DNA from: Gracilibacillus kekensis
GTDB taxonomy: Bacteria; Bacillota; Bacilli; Bacillales; Amphibacillaceae
NCBI RefSeq assembly: GCF_900143085.1
Contig: NZ_FRCZ01000004.1
Coordinates: 361,671-425,670 of the forward strand
Length of the DNA: 64,000 bases
Direction: 5' to 3'
How positions within the stretch are numbered: position 1 is the stretch's first letter; each line of letters opens with the position of its first letter. The position numbers and the translations under genes are program-made. The notes below the pieces were generated by a model that was not told the DNA's origin, did not search any database, and saw only the letters and a program-made list of their open reading frames with translations. Positions 17,890 through 27,236 of this stretch are shown in pieces.

Positions 17890-19125
17890 TTATATCCATC
17901 CTCTAAAACGAATGGCTTCTGCTTGATTTTTTAACCCGACCATATAACTCGCCATATACATATTAACATGTTTATTTTCAGAAATATAGCGAACTTCTCT
18001 AATTGCTTCATTGATAATGTTATGCAATCTTTTATCCACTTCTTCTGCTGTATATTTAATTCCCTGTTTATATTCAAGCCACTCTAAATAAGCATATATA
18101 ATACCACCAGTGGTTGTTATAACTTCGGGAATAACAGACACTTGTTTCTCAAACAAAACCTCTAAAGCGGATTTTTCAATTGAATTTGCAATGCTTTCTA
18201 ATAGTAAATTCGCGTTTATTTGACTTGCAGATTTATTAGTGATTTGTTCACCTTTTGCTGTTAACACCATCATATGACATTCTTTTTGCAGGAAAGAATC
18301 TAAATCAATGCTTTCAGGTATCGATTTAGTAACTAATCCGAAGTTATCCTTCTTCTTTAGGATATTTGGTACCTCCAGTCCAGCTGAATTGTATACTGCA
18401 CCCTGAGGATCAGAAATACCGATGATTTTATAACCTAATCGATGAAGCGATGTCGCCAAATAACTTCCAATGCGCCCAATGCCATGTATCATAATTCCTT
18501 GCTCTTGATGTTTCTTCTTATCATCTTGTAATAAGGATTGAATTGTTGAAAGTATTCCTTTTTCAATTGCCGTATCTTTATTTTTAATCCCACCCAATAC
18601 AACAGGCTTACCAGTTATAAAGTTCGGATTCGCTTGTGTATTTAACTGACTGTATTCGTCCATCATCCATGCCATAATTTGCGGATCTATGGAAGCATCA
18701 GAGGATAATACATCCATGTCAGGACCAATCACAGTTTGTATAGCTCTTATGTATCCTCTGCAAACTCGTTCCAGTTCCCGAAAAGATAGTTCTCTTACAT
18801 CACAAATAACCCCGCCACTACTACCGCCTAATGGTATTTGCATATTACTTGTTTTCACACTTCTTAAAATCGCTAATTGTGAGATTTCCTCTTCTGTTAA
18901 GTCAGGTCGAAAATGCACGTTTCCTTGAGTTATCCCAAACACATTATGATGTTTAGTTCGATAACCAGTAAATATCTTAATAGAATCATCATCCATTCTG
19001 ACAGGAATTCTTACCTTAATTGATTTTGTTGGTTCCTTTAAAAGTTCATATATTTCACGTGGATAACCCATTTTATTTAATAACTCCAACATCATTTCTT
19101 GTAAATCGATATATCCTTTTTGCAC
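17890..19125 (-). CDS. Glutamate dehydrogenase-like protein with degraded active site
   Basis: A 411-residue member of the Glu/Leu/Phe/Val dehydrogenase family in the syntenic place of B. subtilis gudB. Overall it aligns without gaps across the substrate domain, and ends with the family's AEAIRFRGWI. Yet two of the three active-site lysines are gone: TKGG is TQGN (Gln67), and the catalytic lysine of GGGKGG is serine (GGSSGG, Ser103). Lys91 and the catalytic Asp143 remain, as does the dinucleotide motif GIGRIG. Glutamate dehydrogenase activity is therefore unlikely. The frame is intact and has a good GAGGAG site, which argues against a pseudogene. I chose GTG at 19125 rather than 19134 for spacing. 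Confidence 0.85.
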   Translation of the reverse strand: MQKGYIDLQEMMLELLNKMGYPREIYELLKEPTKSIKVRIPVRMDDDSIKIFTGYRTKHHNVFGITQGNVHFRPDLTEEEISQLAILRSVKTSNMQIPLGGSSGGVICDVRELSFRELERVCRGYIRAIQTVIGPDMDVLSSDASIDPQIMAWMMDEYSQLNTQANPNFITGKPVVLGGIKNKDTAIEKGILSTIQSLLQDDKKKHQEQGIMIHGIGRIGSYLATSLHRLGYKIIGISDPQGAVYNSAGLEVPNILKKKDNFGLVTKSIPESIDLDSFLQKECHMMVLTAKGEQITNKSASQINANLLLESIANSIEKSALEVLFEKQVSVIPEVITTTGGIIYAYLEWLEYKQGIKYTAEEVDKRLHNIINEAIREVRYISENKHVNMYMASYMVGLKNQAEAIRFRGWI

Positions 19126-19285
19126 CTTTTTCACTCCTCACCACTTACAAATGCTAAAAACAGTATACAACGAACAAGAGATAAAGTGAAATTAACATCC
19201 TTGTACATGGAATAGGACAGGTTTTGGAACCATAATATGTAAATGAAGCATATAACTTAGTTCGTATAACCGAAAGGAGACCATC

Positions 19286-19510
19286 ATGACATATACAATG
19301 GTTAAATGTTACTCGCCATATGTTAGCAGATTCGACCCTTGTAAACCAGTATTAAAGAAATGTTATTCGACCCCTCCAAATTTATATATAACCTTCCAAC
19401 CAAGAAATACAGAACAATTCCCCACCGCAAGGGATGCTCTTTATGCAGGCACCTTGTGGACTTGTTTATATGACCCATATTTGCTGAAGCGAGGTGACAT
19501 AATCGAATGA
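19286..19510 (+). CDS. cotJA: Spore coat-associated protein CotJA
   Basis: A 74-residue inner-coat protein with the CotJA hallmark FDPC...[15 protein letters not shown] followed by the ALYAGTLW segment. In B. subtilis it is incorporated with CotJC. Start ATG at 19286 has a GAAAGGAG site. Its stop overlaps the cotJB start (ATGA), so the two are translationally coupled. The cotJ operon is not between gudB and ypbE in B. subtilis. Confidence 0.92.
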   Translation: MTYTMVKCYSPYVSRFDPCKPVLKKCYSTPPNLYITFQPRNTEQFPTARDALYAGTLWTCLYDPYLLKRGDIIE

Positions 19511-19776
19511 CACAACAAAAACAAATGCCCGATAGTTATTACCAATTATTAGAACAAATACAAGCGGTAGATTTTGTTTTGGTTGAACTTACTCTATATC
19601 TCGACACACACCCTGATGACTTAGACGCAATTAAACAGTTTAATCAAGCTGCATATGAAAGTAGACAATTGAAAAATACATTTGAAAAACAGTTTGGCCC
19701 TTTAATGCAATTTGGACAGAGTTTTTCTAATTATCCTTGGGATTGGAAAGAAGCACCATGGCCTTGGCAAGTATAG
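19507..19776 (+). CDS. cotJB: Spore coat protein CotJB
   Basis: An 89-residue protein of the CotJB family, with the typical helical start ([20 protein letters not shown]) and the conserved tryptophan-rich end [13 protein letters not shown]. It is the middle gene of cotJABC, overlapping cotJA by four bases and preceding cotJC by 18. A structural role in the mother-cell coat is known for the family but its biochemistry is not. Confidence 0.92.
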   Translation: MTQQKQMPDSYYQLLEQIQAVDFVLVELTLYLDTHPDDLDAIKQFNQAAYESRQLKNTFEKQFGPLMQFGQSFSNYPWDWKEAPWPWQV

Positions 19777-19794
19777 AAAGGAGGGGAATAATCG

Positions 19795-20364
19795 ATGTGG
19801 TATTATGAAAAAAAACTGCAATATCCAGTAAAAGTTAGTGAATGTAATCCTCGGTTAGCTAAGTATTTAATCGAACAATACGGTGGTGCTGATGGAGAAT
19901 TATCGGCAGCATTACGTTATTTAAATCAGAGGTATACGATTCCTGATAAAGTAGTGGGTTTATTAAATGATATTGGAACGGAAGAATTTGCTCATTTGGA
20001 AATGATTGCCACAATGATTTATAAACTTACGAAAGATGCAACACCTGAACAACTTGTAGAAGCTGGACTTGGCCCTCATTTTGTTAACCACGATCATGCA
20101 CTATATTATCAAAATGCAGCGGGTTCACCATGGACTGCTACCTATATACAAGCTAAAGGTGATCCAATAGCAGATTTGTATGAAGATATTGCAGCTGAGG
20201 AAAAGGCTAGAGCTACTTACCAATGGATCATTGATATTTCAGATGATCCCTGGATCAATGATTCACTAAAATTTTTACGTGAAAGAGAAATTGTTCATTC
20301 CCAGCGATTCCATGAAGCAGTCGAGATTTTAAAAGAAGAACGTGATCGAAAAAAAGTATTTTAA
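19795..20364 (+). CDS. cotJC: Spore coat protein CotJC (manganese catalase family)
   Basis: A 189-residue protein of the dimanganese catalase superfamily that is part of the inner spore coat. Metal ligands typical of the four-helix bundle are visible: EEFAHLE (about residues 63-69) and EREIVHSQRFHEA (about 162-174), with EEKAR between. The YEKKLQYPV start is characteristic. Last gene of cotJABC, with AAGGAGGGG upstream. Catalase activity is likely from the ligands but not shown. Confidence 0.93.
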   Translation: MWYYEKKLQYPVKVSECNPRLAKYLIEQYGGADGELSAALRYLNQRYTIPDKVVGLLNDIGTEEFAHLEMIATMIYKLTKDATPEQLVEAGLGPHFVNHDHALYYQNAAGSPWTATYIQAKGDPIADLYEDIAAEEKARATYQWIIDISDDPWINDSLKFLREREIVHSQRFHEAVEILKEERDRKKVF

Positions 20365-20421
20365 AGTAAGAACAATAGAAGCATATCGAGTGAGAAAATA
20401 ACAAAAGATTTTAATCAAAAT

Positions 20422-20455
20422 AATCCAAACGAATCGATTCGATTTCGTTTGGATT
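20422..20455 (+). terminator. Terminator of cotJABC
   Basis: AATCCAAACGAA pairs with TTCGTTTGGATT, closing on an A/T-rich loop, then TTAACTT. A hairpin with almost the same arms lies at 35754-35789. Confidence 0.6.
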
Positions 20456-20595
20456 TAACTTACATATAAGAAACATACACCGCAATTATTAGTCGCCTTT
20501 GTTTTTAAAATATTAAAAAGTGATAAATAAGTAAAGCTACGACCTTCAGCTTCCACCGGTTTTTACCACGGAAAGGAAAGTCACAGTGATATTTT

Positions 20596-21096
20596 TTATT
20601 GTTCATCAATGTTTGGAATTATTATTTCTTCTCCTACTATCAGCGTATCGTTTTCTAATTGATTAGCCTCTATGATTTTTTTTACATATTCGCTTGACCC
20701 ATAGTACTCTTCTGAAATGGAGAATAACGTATCCATGCGTTCTACTACATGTGTAGTAATGGTCGCCTCTTCATTCTCGAAGCTATCAATACTAGTGTTC
20801 GATTGATTTAATTTGATAAACACTTGTTCTACTCGATGATCAGAATTTGTTGTTTCGGCTGATGATAGATACTCCTCTCCCCAAAACTTAATCGTTAAAA
20901 ATAAAAGGATAATAACAATAAACAATAATAATATTAAGCGAATAAAAGGAAAGGATAGCTTCCACTTATTTTTGTTCTTAGTTGACTTATGAACGTCCTT
21001 TCTGGATGGTAGTGAATCAACTTCATGTTTAGTTTGATCCTTATTAATTTGATTTCTTAGAGATTCTGCTTGATCTTCCTTATAATCCTGCTGCAT
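20596..21096 (-). CDS. ypbE: YpbE-like membrane-anchored LysM protein
   Basis: A 166-residue protein with a polar N-terminal region, one membrane helix (about residues 49-69) and a C-terminal LysM domain (about 114-161, VERMDTLFSISEEYYG...LIVGEEIIIP) outside the membrane that should bind peptidoglycan. Topology and neighbours match B. subtilis YpbE. It overlaps ypbD by 17 bases and has its own GGGAGG site. Confidence 0.88.
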   Translation of the reverse strand: MQQDYKEDQAESLRNQINKDQTKHEVDSLPSRKDVHKSTKNKNKWKLSFPFIRLILLLFIVIILLFLTIKFWGEEYLSSAETTNSDHRVEQVFIKLNQSNTSIDSFENEEATITTHVVERMDTLFSISEEYYGSSEYVKKIIEANQLENDTLIVGEEIIIPNIDEQ

Positions 21097-21667
21097 TACG
21101 AAACCTCCCTGTTCTTATCATAATTGCTAACAACACATCGATAAAAAAATGCAAAACTATAACAACTGTTAAACTGTCTGTCCACTCATAAACGAAGCCT
21201 AACAAAAAGCTTAATCCGATAATAGCGACAAAAAGAATGATTTTTGATAAATATCGTACATGTATTACAGCAAAAATGGTACTTGCTATAATTATACCAA
21301 AATTAGTTTGAATTACACCTCTAAACAACCATTCTTCACTCATGGCAATGACAAAACAAATACTTATAATTTCAAAGTAAGATCCCTCTTGAAATATTTT
21401 TTGATTGATACCTCCATCATCCCACCATCTAGATGGAAGAACTTTCATCAGAATAATATCAATGGTTACAACAACTATTGCAACTCCCACTCCAAATAAT
21501 AGGATCTCATCTAACGAAGCATTCAACAAGGACAAAAAAGTCGACCAATCCTGAAATAAAATATTAGTTAAGAGGATAGCGATTACGATCAATAATAATT
21601 GTGAGAACCAGACCTGTTGTTTTAATTGTTTACTGGTTAAATGTCTTATGATTTCAGATTGTTTCAT
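21080..21667 (-). CDS. ypbD: CPBP-family intramembrane metalloprotease (YpbD-like)
   Basis: A 195-residue membrane protein with the CPBP (Abi/Rce1) motifs: SEEWLFRG (EExxxR, about residue 108), FAVIHV (about 130) and HFFIDV near the C-terminus. Such proteins cleave substrates within the membrane; the substrate here is unknown. It overlaps recS by four bases (ATGA), which suggests translational coupling. Confidence 0.88.
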   Translation of the reverse strand: MKQSEIIRHLTSKQLKQQVWFSQLLLIVIAILLTNILFQDWSTFLSLLNASLDEILLFGVGVAIVVVTIDIILMKVLPSRWWDDGGINQKIFQEGSYFEIISICFVIAMSEEWLFRGVIQTNFGIIIASTIFAVIHVRYLSKIILFVAIIGLSFLLGFVYEWTDSLTVVIVLHFFIDVLLAIMIRTGRFRNAAGL

Positions 21668-23193
21668 TTTTGTGTGTCACCTTGATACAATATACCCTTT
21701 AATAGTGATTTCCAATCTTTATTATTTTCAATACTGTTTATATCCTTTGGTTTCCAGTTATTCCATTTAAAATCACAATAATCACAACACATATAAGTCG
21801 GTGTCTGAATCTCGTCTTGGAAATGGTAAAATAATTTTGTTCTCCTACAGGTATCTGTATGAACCCATTGCAGCATTTCAAGTCTTTTTTTATGTTTATA
21901 TGTTAGCCGCCTGTTTATTATATTCCCAATTGTTGATAATGCTTCTTCATAATCTATCACTTCTTTTACAATTTCTCGCTCTTTTAGAATCCCCATCCGT
22001 TCTAATTGATAACGAAAAAAGCGCCAATGAGGCTCCATACCACCAGAGCGTGTAATGAAATCTTCTTTAAATTGCTTCAATGATATGTCAGATTGATAAA
22101 TTCTTTTCAAAAAATAATCTACTAGTGATATATCGGGGAGTTCTGTTTCTAGAAGACGTAAAGCAAGAAATGAATCATTTTCATGATAAAGTGCTACGCT
22201 GACACATTGCTGACCTTCTCTTCCCGCTCTGCCAACCTCTTGAATAAATGATTCTATTTGAGTAGGAATATGATAGTGAACAATCAGTTGAATATCCTTC
22301 TTATTAATCCCCATTCCAAATGCGTTCGTACAACATATAACATCTAATTGGTTATTCATAAACTGCTGTTGAATCAATAATCGATCTTGATTGTCCAGGC
22401 CTGCATGATAATAAGCAATATTTCGATTCGGGACTTTCGTCTGGAGAATAGTTGCAACTTTTGTAGCTTCATCCCGGCTAGAGAAATAGATAAGTGTTGG
22501 AACTTTGTATTCCTGCACCAGATTAGTGACTCTATTTTCTTTATCTTTCAACTGTTCCACCTTCTCGACTACAAAGGAAATATTAGGCTTATCCATTGGA
22601 TAAATGATCCTTTTAGCATCTTCTATCTCTAACGTATTCAAGATGTCTTGCTGAACGTCTGGTGTTGCTGTCGCTGTTAAGGCCAGAATGGTAGGTTTAT
22701 TCAAGTGATCAAACACTTGTTTAATTCTTAAATAGTCAGGACGGAATTCATGCCCCCATTGAGAAATACAATGTGCCTCATCAATTACAAACAAATCTAT
22801 CTGTAAGAGAGATAATTTCTGTAAAACCCTTTCATTCTGTATCATTTCAGGTGATAGGTATATTAATCGGTAATTTTCTAAATTATTTAATATGTCTTCT
22901 TTCTCTGTCCATTTAAGCATACTATTAAGTGCTGTTACTTGTTTAAAACCCGTAGATTTTAATTGTTTCACCTGATCTGTCATAAGTGAGAGTAAAGGAG
23001 AAATTATTATGACCGTTCCTGTATTAATGATTGCTGGTAATTGATAACAGATAGATTTCCCTGATCCAGTAGGCAAAACGGCAAAGACGTTTTGGTTAGC
23101 TAATACGTTCTCAATAATTTCACGTTGTCCTGGTCGAAATGATGCATAACCAAAATATAATTGTAAATAATTTTCTAATGTGTACTTTCTCAT
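21664..23193 (-). CDS. recS: RecQ-family ATP-dependent DNA helicase (RecS)
   Basis: A 3'-5' DNA helicase of 509 residues. Walker A is LPTGSGKS (about residue 41), Walker B DEAH (about 137), motif III TATATP (about 168), and motif VI GRAGREG near 322. A zinc-binding domain with C-R-R-T and CCDYCDF cysteines lies near 445-480. The HRDC domain of long RecQ proteins is absent, as in B. subtilis RecS (YpbC). Overlaps of four bases with both ypbB and ypbD show a tight operon. Confidence 0.92.
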   Translation of the reverse strand: MRKYTLENYLQLYFGYASFRPGQREIIENVLANQNVFAVLPTGSGKSICYQLPAIINTGTVIIISPLLSLMTDQVKQLKSTGFKQVTALNSMLKWTEKEDILNNLENYRLIYLSPEMIQNERVLQKLSLLQIDLFVIDEAHCISQWGHEFRPDYLRIKQVFDHLNKPTILALTATATPDVQQDILNTLEIEDAKRIIYPMDKPNISFVVEKVEQLKDKENRVTNLVQEYKVPTLIYFSSRDEATKVATILQTKVPNRNIAYYHAGLDNQDRLLIQQQFMNNQLDVICCTNAFGMGINKKDIQLIVHYHIPTQIESFIQEVGRAGREGQQCVSVALYHENDSFLALRLLETELPDISLVDYFLKRIYQSDISLKQFKEDFITRSGGMEPHWRFFRYQLERMGILKEREIVKEVIDYEEALSTIGNIINRRLTYKHKKRLEMLQWVHTDTCRRTKLFYHFQDEIQTPTYMCCDYCDFKWNNWKPKDINSIENNKDWKSLLKGILYQGDTQK

Positions 23194-24245
23194 GATTTAT
23201 AGCCCTCACTTTGCTCCAATGCCATTACGAGCTTAATTTGAAAATATGTAACCGATTCAGCTAATTGAGATTTAATATCTTTTAATCTCTTAGTCGAAGT
23301 AATATCCAGTACTTGTTTTATTAAGAGATACTGTTGCTTGGAGATATATTGATCCCAGCTTGGCATTTTATCCATATAAGCGATTTCCACGATATGATCT
23401 TTTACGGTGTTTTCTTTTAAGTTTCGAATCGTAACGATTTCATCAATACCAAGACCCTTATTTAGCAAATGCAATGTTTTAGTAGCGGAATCACTAAGCA
23501 TACCGTTACCAATATGGTCTGGATACAAATTTGTTAAAACCTTGAGATTTTCTCCTTCTTCAATTTTATGTGATATGTAGTGAAAGATATTGATCAATGA
23601 TAAGTATACATCATGAATAGGAAGATTATATTTATCAGATAGTTGTTTTTTACTTAATCCTACTTTTTCGGCTGTGGTTAAATGTTCTACAAAAATGGCA
23701 CTGTACACACTAGGAAAAGTCTGCAACACGTTGAACAGATCATGATAGATAAATTCAAGGAGTACTAATGAATTTTCCTTCCGCTCTTTCCACACTTTTT
23801 TGACAAACTTCTGAACATACACATCTTCTATAATTGGAATAAATGTAGAATTTTTCTGATGCATTTGAGTTAGTGTTTGAATGAATAAAATTAATCGTGT
23901 GGAAAAAGTATCGGAAGTATCGTAGAATCGAACACCATCGAAATATAAGAATGGTGATAATTTCCTGTGTAAAGAATCCAATAATTTGCTTCCGCGTTTG
24001 GTAAGATACATTGCTTGATTATTTGAAAATTCAACTAATTGCTCTTTTTCTAGTTGGAAAATGAAACGGTCGAATTTTTCTCTCGTAAGGGTCTTGTATA
24101 TACCAAAATAACTTTTTAACCCAAATATATTACTGTCTTGTACAGTCTGTGCGGATTTTTTTGCTGTTAGTAAATGGTAAACATTATATATTGTTCGCTC
24201 TCCATTTAATTGTTTTATACAGTCTAATATAAGATATTTAAACAT
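23190..24245 (-). CDS. ypbB: YpbB-like helix-turn-helix protein
   Basis: A 351-residue protein whose C-terminal part carries a helix-turn-helix segment (LLNKGLGIDEIVTIRNLKEN, about residues 266-285) of the type fused to or paired with RecQ helicases. It is encoded immediately upstream of recS with a four-base overlap, as in B. subtilis, and so probably works with that helicase. No catalytic residues are visible. Confidence 0.85.
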   Translation of the reverse strand: MFKYLILDCIKQLNGERTIYNVYHLLTAKKSAQTVQDSNIFGLKSYFGIYKTLTREKFDRFIFQLEKEQLVEFSNNQAMYLTKRGSKLLDSLHRKLSPFLYFDGVRFYDTSDTFSTRLILFIQTLTQMHQKNSTFIPIIEDVYVQKFVKKVWKERKENSLVLLEFIYHDLFNVLQTFPSVYSAIFVEHLTTAEKVGLSKKQLSDKYNLPIHDVYLSLINIFHYISHKIEEGENLKVLTNLYPDHIGNGMLSDSATKTLHLLNKGLGIDEIVTIRNLKENTVKDHIVEIAYMDKMPSWDQYISKQQYLLIKQVLDITSTKRLKDIKSQLAESVTYFQIKLVMALEQSEGYKS

Positions 24246-24351
24246 TTATTCACCTCTATCACTACTTTGATTTCTTAACTATAAAGTGAAGTCTCTATGT
24301 CTATTTTAACAAGCATTGACAAGAATTAATACTAGTTCATTGTAAGAGGCA

Positions 24352-24374
24352 GAGTGATTTGGTACTCTTATAAT
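24352..24374 (+). promoter_or_regulatory. Candidate SigA promoter of fer
   Basis: A perfect TATAAT at 24369-24374 is preceded at 17 bases by GAGGCA, a weak -35. The spacer begins and ends with AGAGT and ACTCT, an inverted repeat that could be a regulator site. Confidence 0.4.
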
Positions 24375-24406
24375 AGAAAACTAAAATAAAGGGAAGTGAC
24401 TTCAAC

Positions 24407-24661
24407 ATGCCCTATTACACTTATATAGATAAAGAAACATGTATAGCTTGTGGTGTCTGTGGGGCGACTGCTCCAGAACTATTTGATTATGATGAAGAAG
24501 GAATAGCTTTCGCGAAACGTGATAAGAACTCTGCTAGAGAAATAGTTCCCCGTCAATATGAAGATGATTTATTAGATGCAGAAGAAGGTTGTCCAACAGA
24601 ATCAGTAAAAGTAATAGAAAAAAAACTTAACCACTTTCTATACTCACTTAATACTAGCTAA
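24407..24661 (+). CDS. fer: Ferredoxin, [4Fe-4S]
   Basis: An 84-residue single-cluster ferredoxin. Cluster ligands are Cys12, Cys15 and Cys18 (CIACGVC) and Cys62 (EGCPTES). It serves as an electron carrier, for example to cytochrome P450 or desaturase systems. The sequence closely follows B. subtilis Fer, and the gene keeps its place divergent from ypbB. The start ATG at 24407 is preceded by GGGAAGTG. Confidence 0.95.
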   Translation: MPYYTYIDKETCIACGVCGATAPELFDYDEEGIAFAKRDKNSAREIVPRQYEDDLLDAEEGCPTESVKVIEKKLNHFLYSLNTS

Positions 24662-24733
24662 ATGATTGTATTTTCTATTGTTTCAACATTAAACTTGTGA
24701 TAATAGTATTGAGATCTTATATCGGCTATAGCT

Positions 24734-24778
24734 GCCCGCTTCACTTTCTGTAGGTTTATCTCCAGAAGTGAGGCGGGC
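24734..24778. terminator. Hairpin between fer and rsiX
   Basis: GCCCGCTTCACTTTCTG and CAGAAGTGAGGCGGGC form a strong, almost perfect stem with a 12-base loop between the convergent fer and rsiX genes. There is no long T run. The GCCCGCTTCACTTTC arm resembles the outer arm of the composite repeats. Confidence 0.5.
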
Positions 24779-24797
24779 GGTCTTCGTTAACCTAGCA

Positions 24798-26003
24798 TTA
24801 TTTGTTAAAGTCAATTACATTGATTTGATTTGTCGTTTTTAATGGCTTGGTTAAATCATATCTCCCTACCTGCTCTACCCCTATATCAAATGTTACTTGT
24901 TGATAACCATACGAATTAGCCGTTGCAAGAATTGCTTCAATCATGAATACTGTTAATTGGTTATTAGCTATTTGTGAGGAAGAAACCGAAATAAACACGT
25001 GATCTTCAGACATATCTTCTACTTTTAGATTTGCATCTGTAGGTATACTTGCACTCACTTGATTATTTGCTTCATTTTCTTTCATCTCTTTTAAAGCGGA
25101 AGATAGTGTTTTATATTGGTTATTTGTTATAGCTACTAACCACTTCATAGTATTATTTTCCATTTGAAAGTATTTATAAGGTATTTGACTAATGTCTGGT
25201 AACGAATAGTTGTCAGTATTTCCTCCTATTTGTTCCACAATTGGGTGATTATCCTCAAAATTAACATTTCTAATTTCTAATGGTCTAAACATAAAGGATA
25301 ATACTTTCTCAAAGTTAGAAACATTCGAACCACTTGATTCAAGTTGAAATGAATCTTTAAATCGTACATGGACTATGTTATCTTCGGTTTCAAATTCCAT
25401 ATCACTTATTCCAATATCATATAAACCATTTTTCTGTAAATTGATATGTGTATTTAATAGATCAATATTGGTTGAATAATCTTTATCCGCCGTGTTCGTA
25501 AGTGTTAGTGGAACAATATATTGCGCTTGCTCTGTAACAAAAGCAGTTCGTACAACAGAATCAACTAATTTTCTATTTAGTAAGTAGTTATACGTTTGAT
25601 CTAATGCGCTAATACTTTCTTCTTCAACAGTTTCATTATCATCTAAATCATTTAATGTTTGGTCACTGTTCTCTCCCGTTACAGTTGCTTCATTTGATTG
25701 ATCGAAATTTTCCATTTCTGCACTGTCCATTGCAGTATCTTCCTTGTTAGAGGATGATTGATCAAATTGGTTAGAGAAGTTTTCTTGACTTAAAACAATA
25801 ATAAAGAGTATAACAATTGCACATGCAGATGCGATTGTTGGAATCCATTTGTTTCTTCGCTTTTTAATAGCGATATTTTCACTGTGGTTTAATTTATTTT
25901 TGATTAATTGATACACTTCATCTTTTGAACGACCATCTGCTACTTTGGGCATTTTCTGTAATTGCTTTTTTAGATGTTCTTCGTTGTTTTTAAACTTCAC
26001 CAT
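24798..26003 (-). CDS. rsiX: Anti-sigma-X factor RsiX-like protein
   Basis: A 401-residue membrane-spanning anti-sigma factor. Residues 1-45 are cytoplasmic and charged, one helix spans about 48-66, an acidic Ser/Asn-rich linker follows, and a GerMN-like extracytoplasmic region fills the C-terminal part. It should hold the SigX-like sigma factor encoded just upstream until released. The chosen ATG at 26003 lies six bases after AGGAGG and overlaps sigX by 14 bases. Confidence 0.85.
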   Translation of the reverse strand: MVKFKNNEEHLKKQLQKMPKVADGRSKDEVYQLIKNKLNHSENIAIKKRRNKWIPTIASACAIVILFIIVLSQENFSNQFDQSSSNKEDTAMDSAEMENFDQSNEATVTGENSDQTLNDLDDNETVEEESISALDQTYNYLLNRKLVDSVVRTAFVTEQAQYIVPLTLTNTADKDYSTNIDLLNTHINLQKNGLYDIGISDMEFETEDNIVHVRFKDSFQLESSGSNVSNFEKVLSFMFRPLEIRNVNFEDNHPIVEQIGGNTDNYSLPDISQIPYKYFQMENNTMKWLVAITNNQYKTLSSALKEMKENEANNQVSASIPTDANLKVEDMSEDHVFISVSSSQIANNQLTVFMIEAILATANSYGYQQVTFDIGVEQVGRYDLTKPLKTTNQINVIDFNK

Positions 26004-26532
26004 AATCATCCTCCTCTCTTTCCGATGTTTTTACACATTGTTGCAGGATTTTTAATGCACGATGTTGAGTGGTTTTTACTTTGCTGGTTGACCATCCTAG
26101 TATTTCTGTTGTTTCATTAATGTTAAAATCTTGTATGTATCGTAAAATGATCACTTGTTTTTGGTCATCACTACACTGTTCCAAGCAGTGATATATTTGT
26201 TTCATTTGATCATCTAACAGTAAATATTCTTCTGGTTCGAACTGTGAGGATCGCAATTGTTCACCATCTTCACTCCAATTAAAAAATTCCAAAAACTTGT
26301 TTCTTTTCCGTTTTAATTTTCGAAAGTGATCGAACGTAACATGCCTAGCTATTGAAAATAACCACGTTTTTTCAGTACTATCACCTTTAAAGTTATCATA
26401 GGAGTGAAGAACTTTAATATATACATCCTGCACAATATCTTCTGTTTGTTGTATATCTTTTACCATATAAAAGACGAATTGAAATAAATCCTGATGGTAG
26501 TTATCATATAAGTTCTCAAAAGTGGTCTTCAC
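25990..26532 (-). CDS. sigX: ECF RNA polymerase sigma factor SigX-like
   Basis: A 180-residue extracytoplasmic-function sigma factor. Region 2 (ENLYDNYHQDLFQFVFYMVKD through DVYIKVLHSYDNF and TWLFSIARHVTFD) and region 4 (QKQVIILRYIQDFNINETTEILGWSTSKVKT) are complete. B. subtilis SigX responds to envelope modification and cationic peptides. Start is GTG at 26532 after AGGGGG. A matching ECF promoter directly upstream suggests autoregulation. The gene order resD...sigX-rsiX is that of B. subtilis minus resE. Confidence 0.92.
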   Translation of the reverse strand: MKTTFENLYDNYHQDLFQFVFYMVKDIQQTEDIVQDVYIKVLHSYDNFKGDSTEKTWLFSIARHVTFDHFRKLKRKRNKFLEFFNWSEDGEQLRSSQFEPEEYLLLDDQMKQIYHCLEQCSDDQKQVIILRYIQDFNINETTEILGWSTSKVKTTQHRALKILQQCVKTSEREEDDYGEV

Positions 26533-26560
26533 TATAAGACCCCCTATTCATATAATATTT

Positions 26561-26586
26561 GTCGTACATTTATAAAAAAAGTTACG
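26561..26586 (-). promoter_or_regulatory. ECF (SigX-type) autoregulatory promoter
   Basis: On the minus strand CGTAAC is followed by a 16-base spacer and CGAC, fitting the GTAAC/CGAC pattern of B. subtilis SigX promoters. It lies 29 bases before the sigX start. Confidence 0.65.
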
Positions 26587-26643
26587 AAAGTTTTGTACAC
26601 TGACAAAAGAATTCCATATCTTTTTTTGCTTACAGAATTAAAA

Positions 26644-26668
26644 TACCACAGTAATAGATACTGTGGTA
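26644..26668 (-). terminator. Terminator of the B12 uptake operon
   Basis: TACCACAGTA and TACTGTGGTA form a 10-bp perfect stem, followed on the minus strand by TTTTAATT. It ends the transcript of the S component and insulates sigX. Confidence 0.65.
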
Positions 26669-26743
26669 GTGTTAATTTTATATATTAATCTTGGCCAACT
26701 ACAGGTATTATTTTTTCGTATTCGATTTCTTACTGAAGTTACA

Positions 26744-27232
26744 TTATCCATTTTGATGTTGAAATAGTCTAACTAAGATCGGATACAATATGAGCATAAA
26801 AGCCCCATTACCTATGGCATGCATAGTATCAAATGGAATACCAGCCAAATAATACGCAAGAAAACTCCCAGCATAAGTAAACGACCCTATATTCACTACT
26901 AATCCATAGATATAAGCTGCCAATATAGAAAATAAAAGGAATGCTATCATTTTATTAGATTTTTCATATTTACCCAGTAAACCTGATAACATCGCAATAA
27001 CTGTCCATGCTATCATTTGCCATATTGTCCATATCCCCATTCCTAAAAAAAGGTTAGTCAGATAGGTACTTATAATTGCGATAAATATTCCAGGCAAAAC
27101 ACCCAGCATAGCACTTGCTATGATAATTATTGTTGTTACTGGTTGGACATTAGGTAGAAATTGAAAACTGATTCTTCCAATTACGCATAGTGCTGCCAAT
27201 AAGGAGATTAATGTCAACTTGTAAGTATTCAT
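26744..27232 (-). CDS. ECF transporter S component, probably for cobalamin
   Basis: A 162-residue membrane protein with five or six helices, typical of energy-coupling-factor substrate-binding subunits (start LISLLAALCVIGRISFQFLPNVQP, then GIWTIWQMIAWTVIAMLSGLLG). It resembles CbrT-type S components. The gene is four bases behind a DUF4430 lipoprotein gene and under a cobalamin riboswitch, so vitamin B12 or a related corrinoid is the probable substrate. The shared EcfA/A'/T module is not in this window. Substrate is inferred from the riboswitch. Confidence 0.82.
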   Translation of the reverse strand: MNTYKLTLISLLAALCVIGRISFQFLPNVQPVTTIIIIASAMLGVLPGIFIAIISTYLTNLFLGMGIWTIWQMIAWTVIAMLSGLLGKYEKSNKMIAFLLFSILAAYIYGLVVNIGSFTYAGSFLAYYLAGIPFDTMHAIGNGAFMLILYPILVRLFQHQNG

Positions 27233-27236
27233 TGGA

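Noticed and set aside
19200..19285. SigE promoter of cotJABC
   Set aside because: CCATAAT and CATATAAC are suggestive but only 12 bases apart; not convincing.
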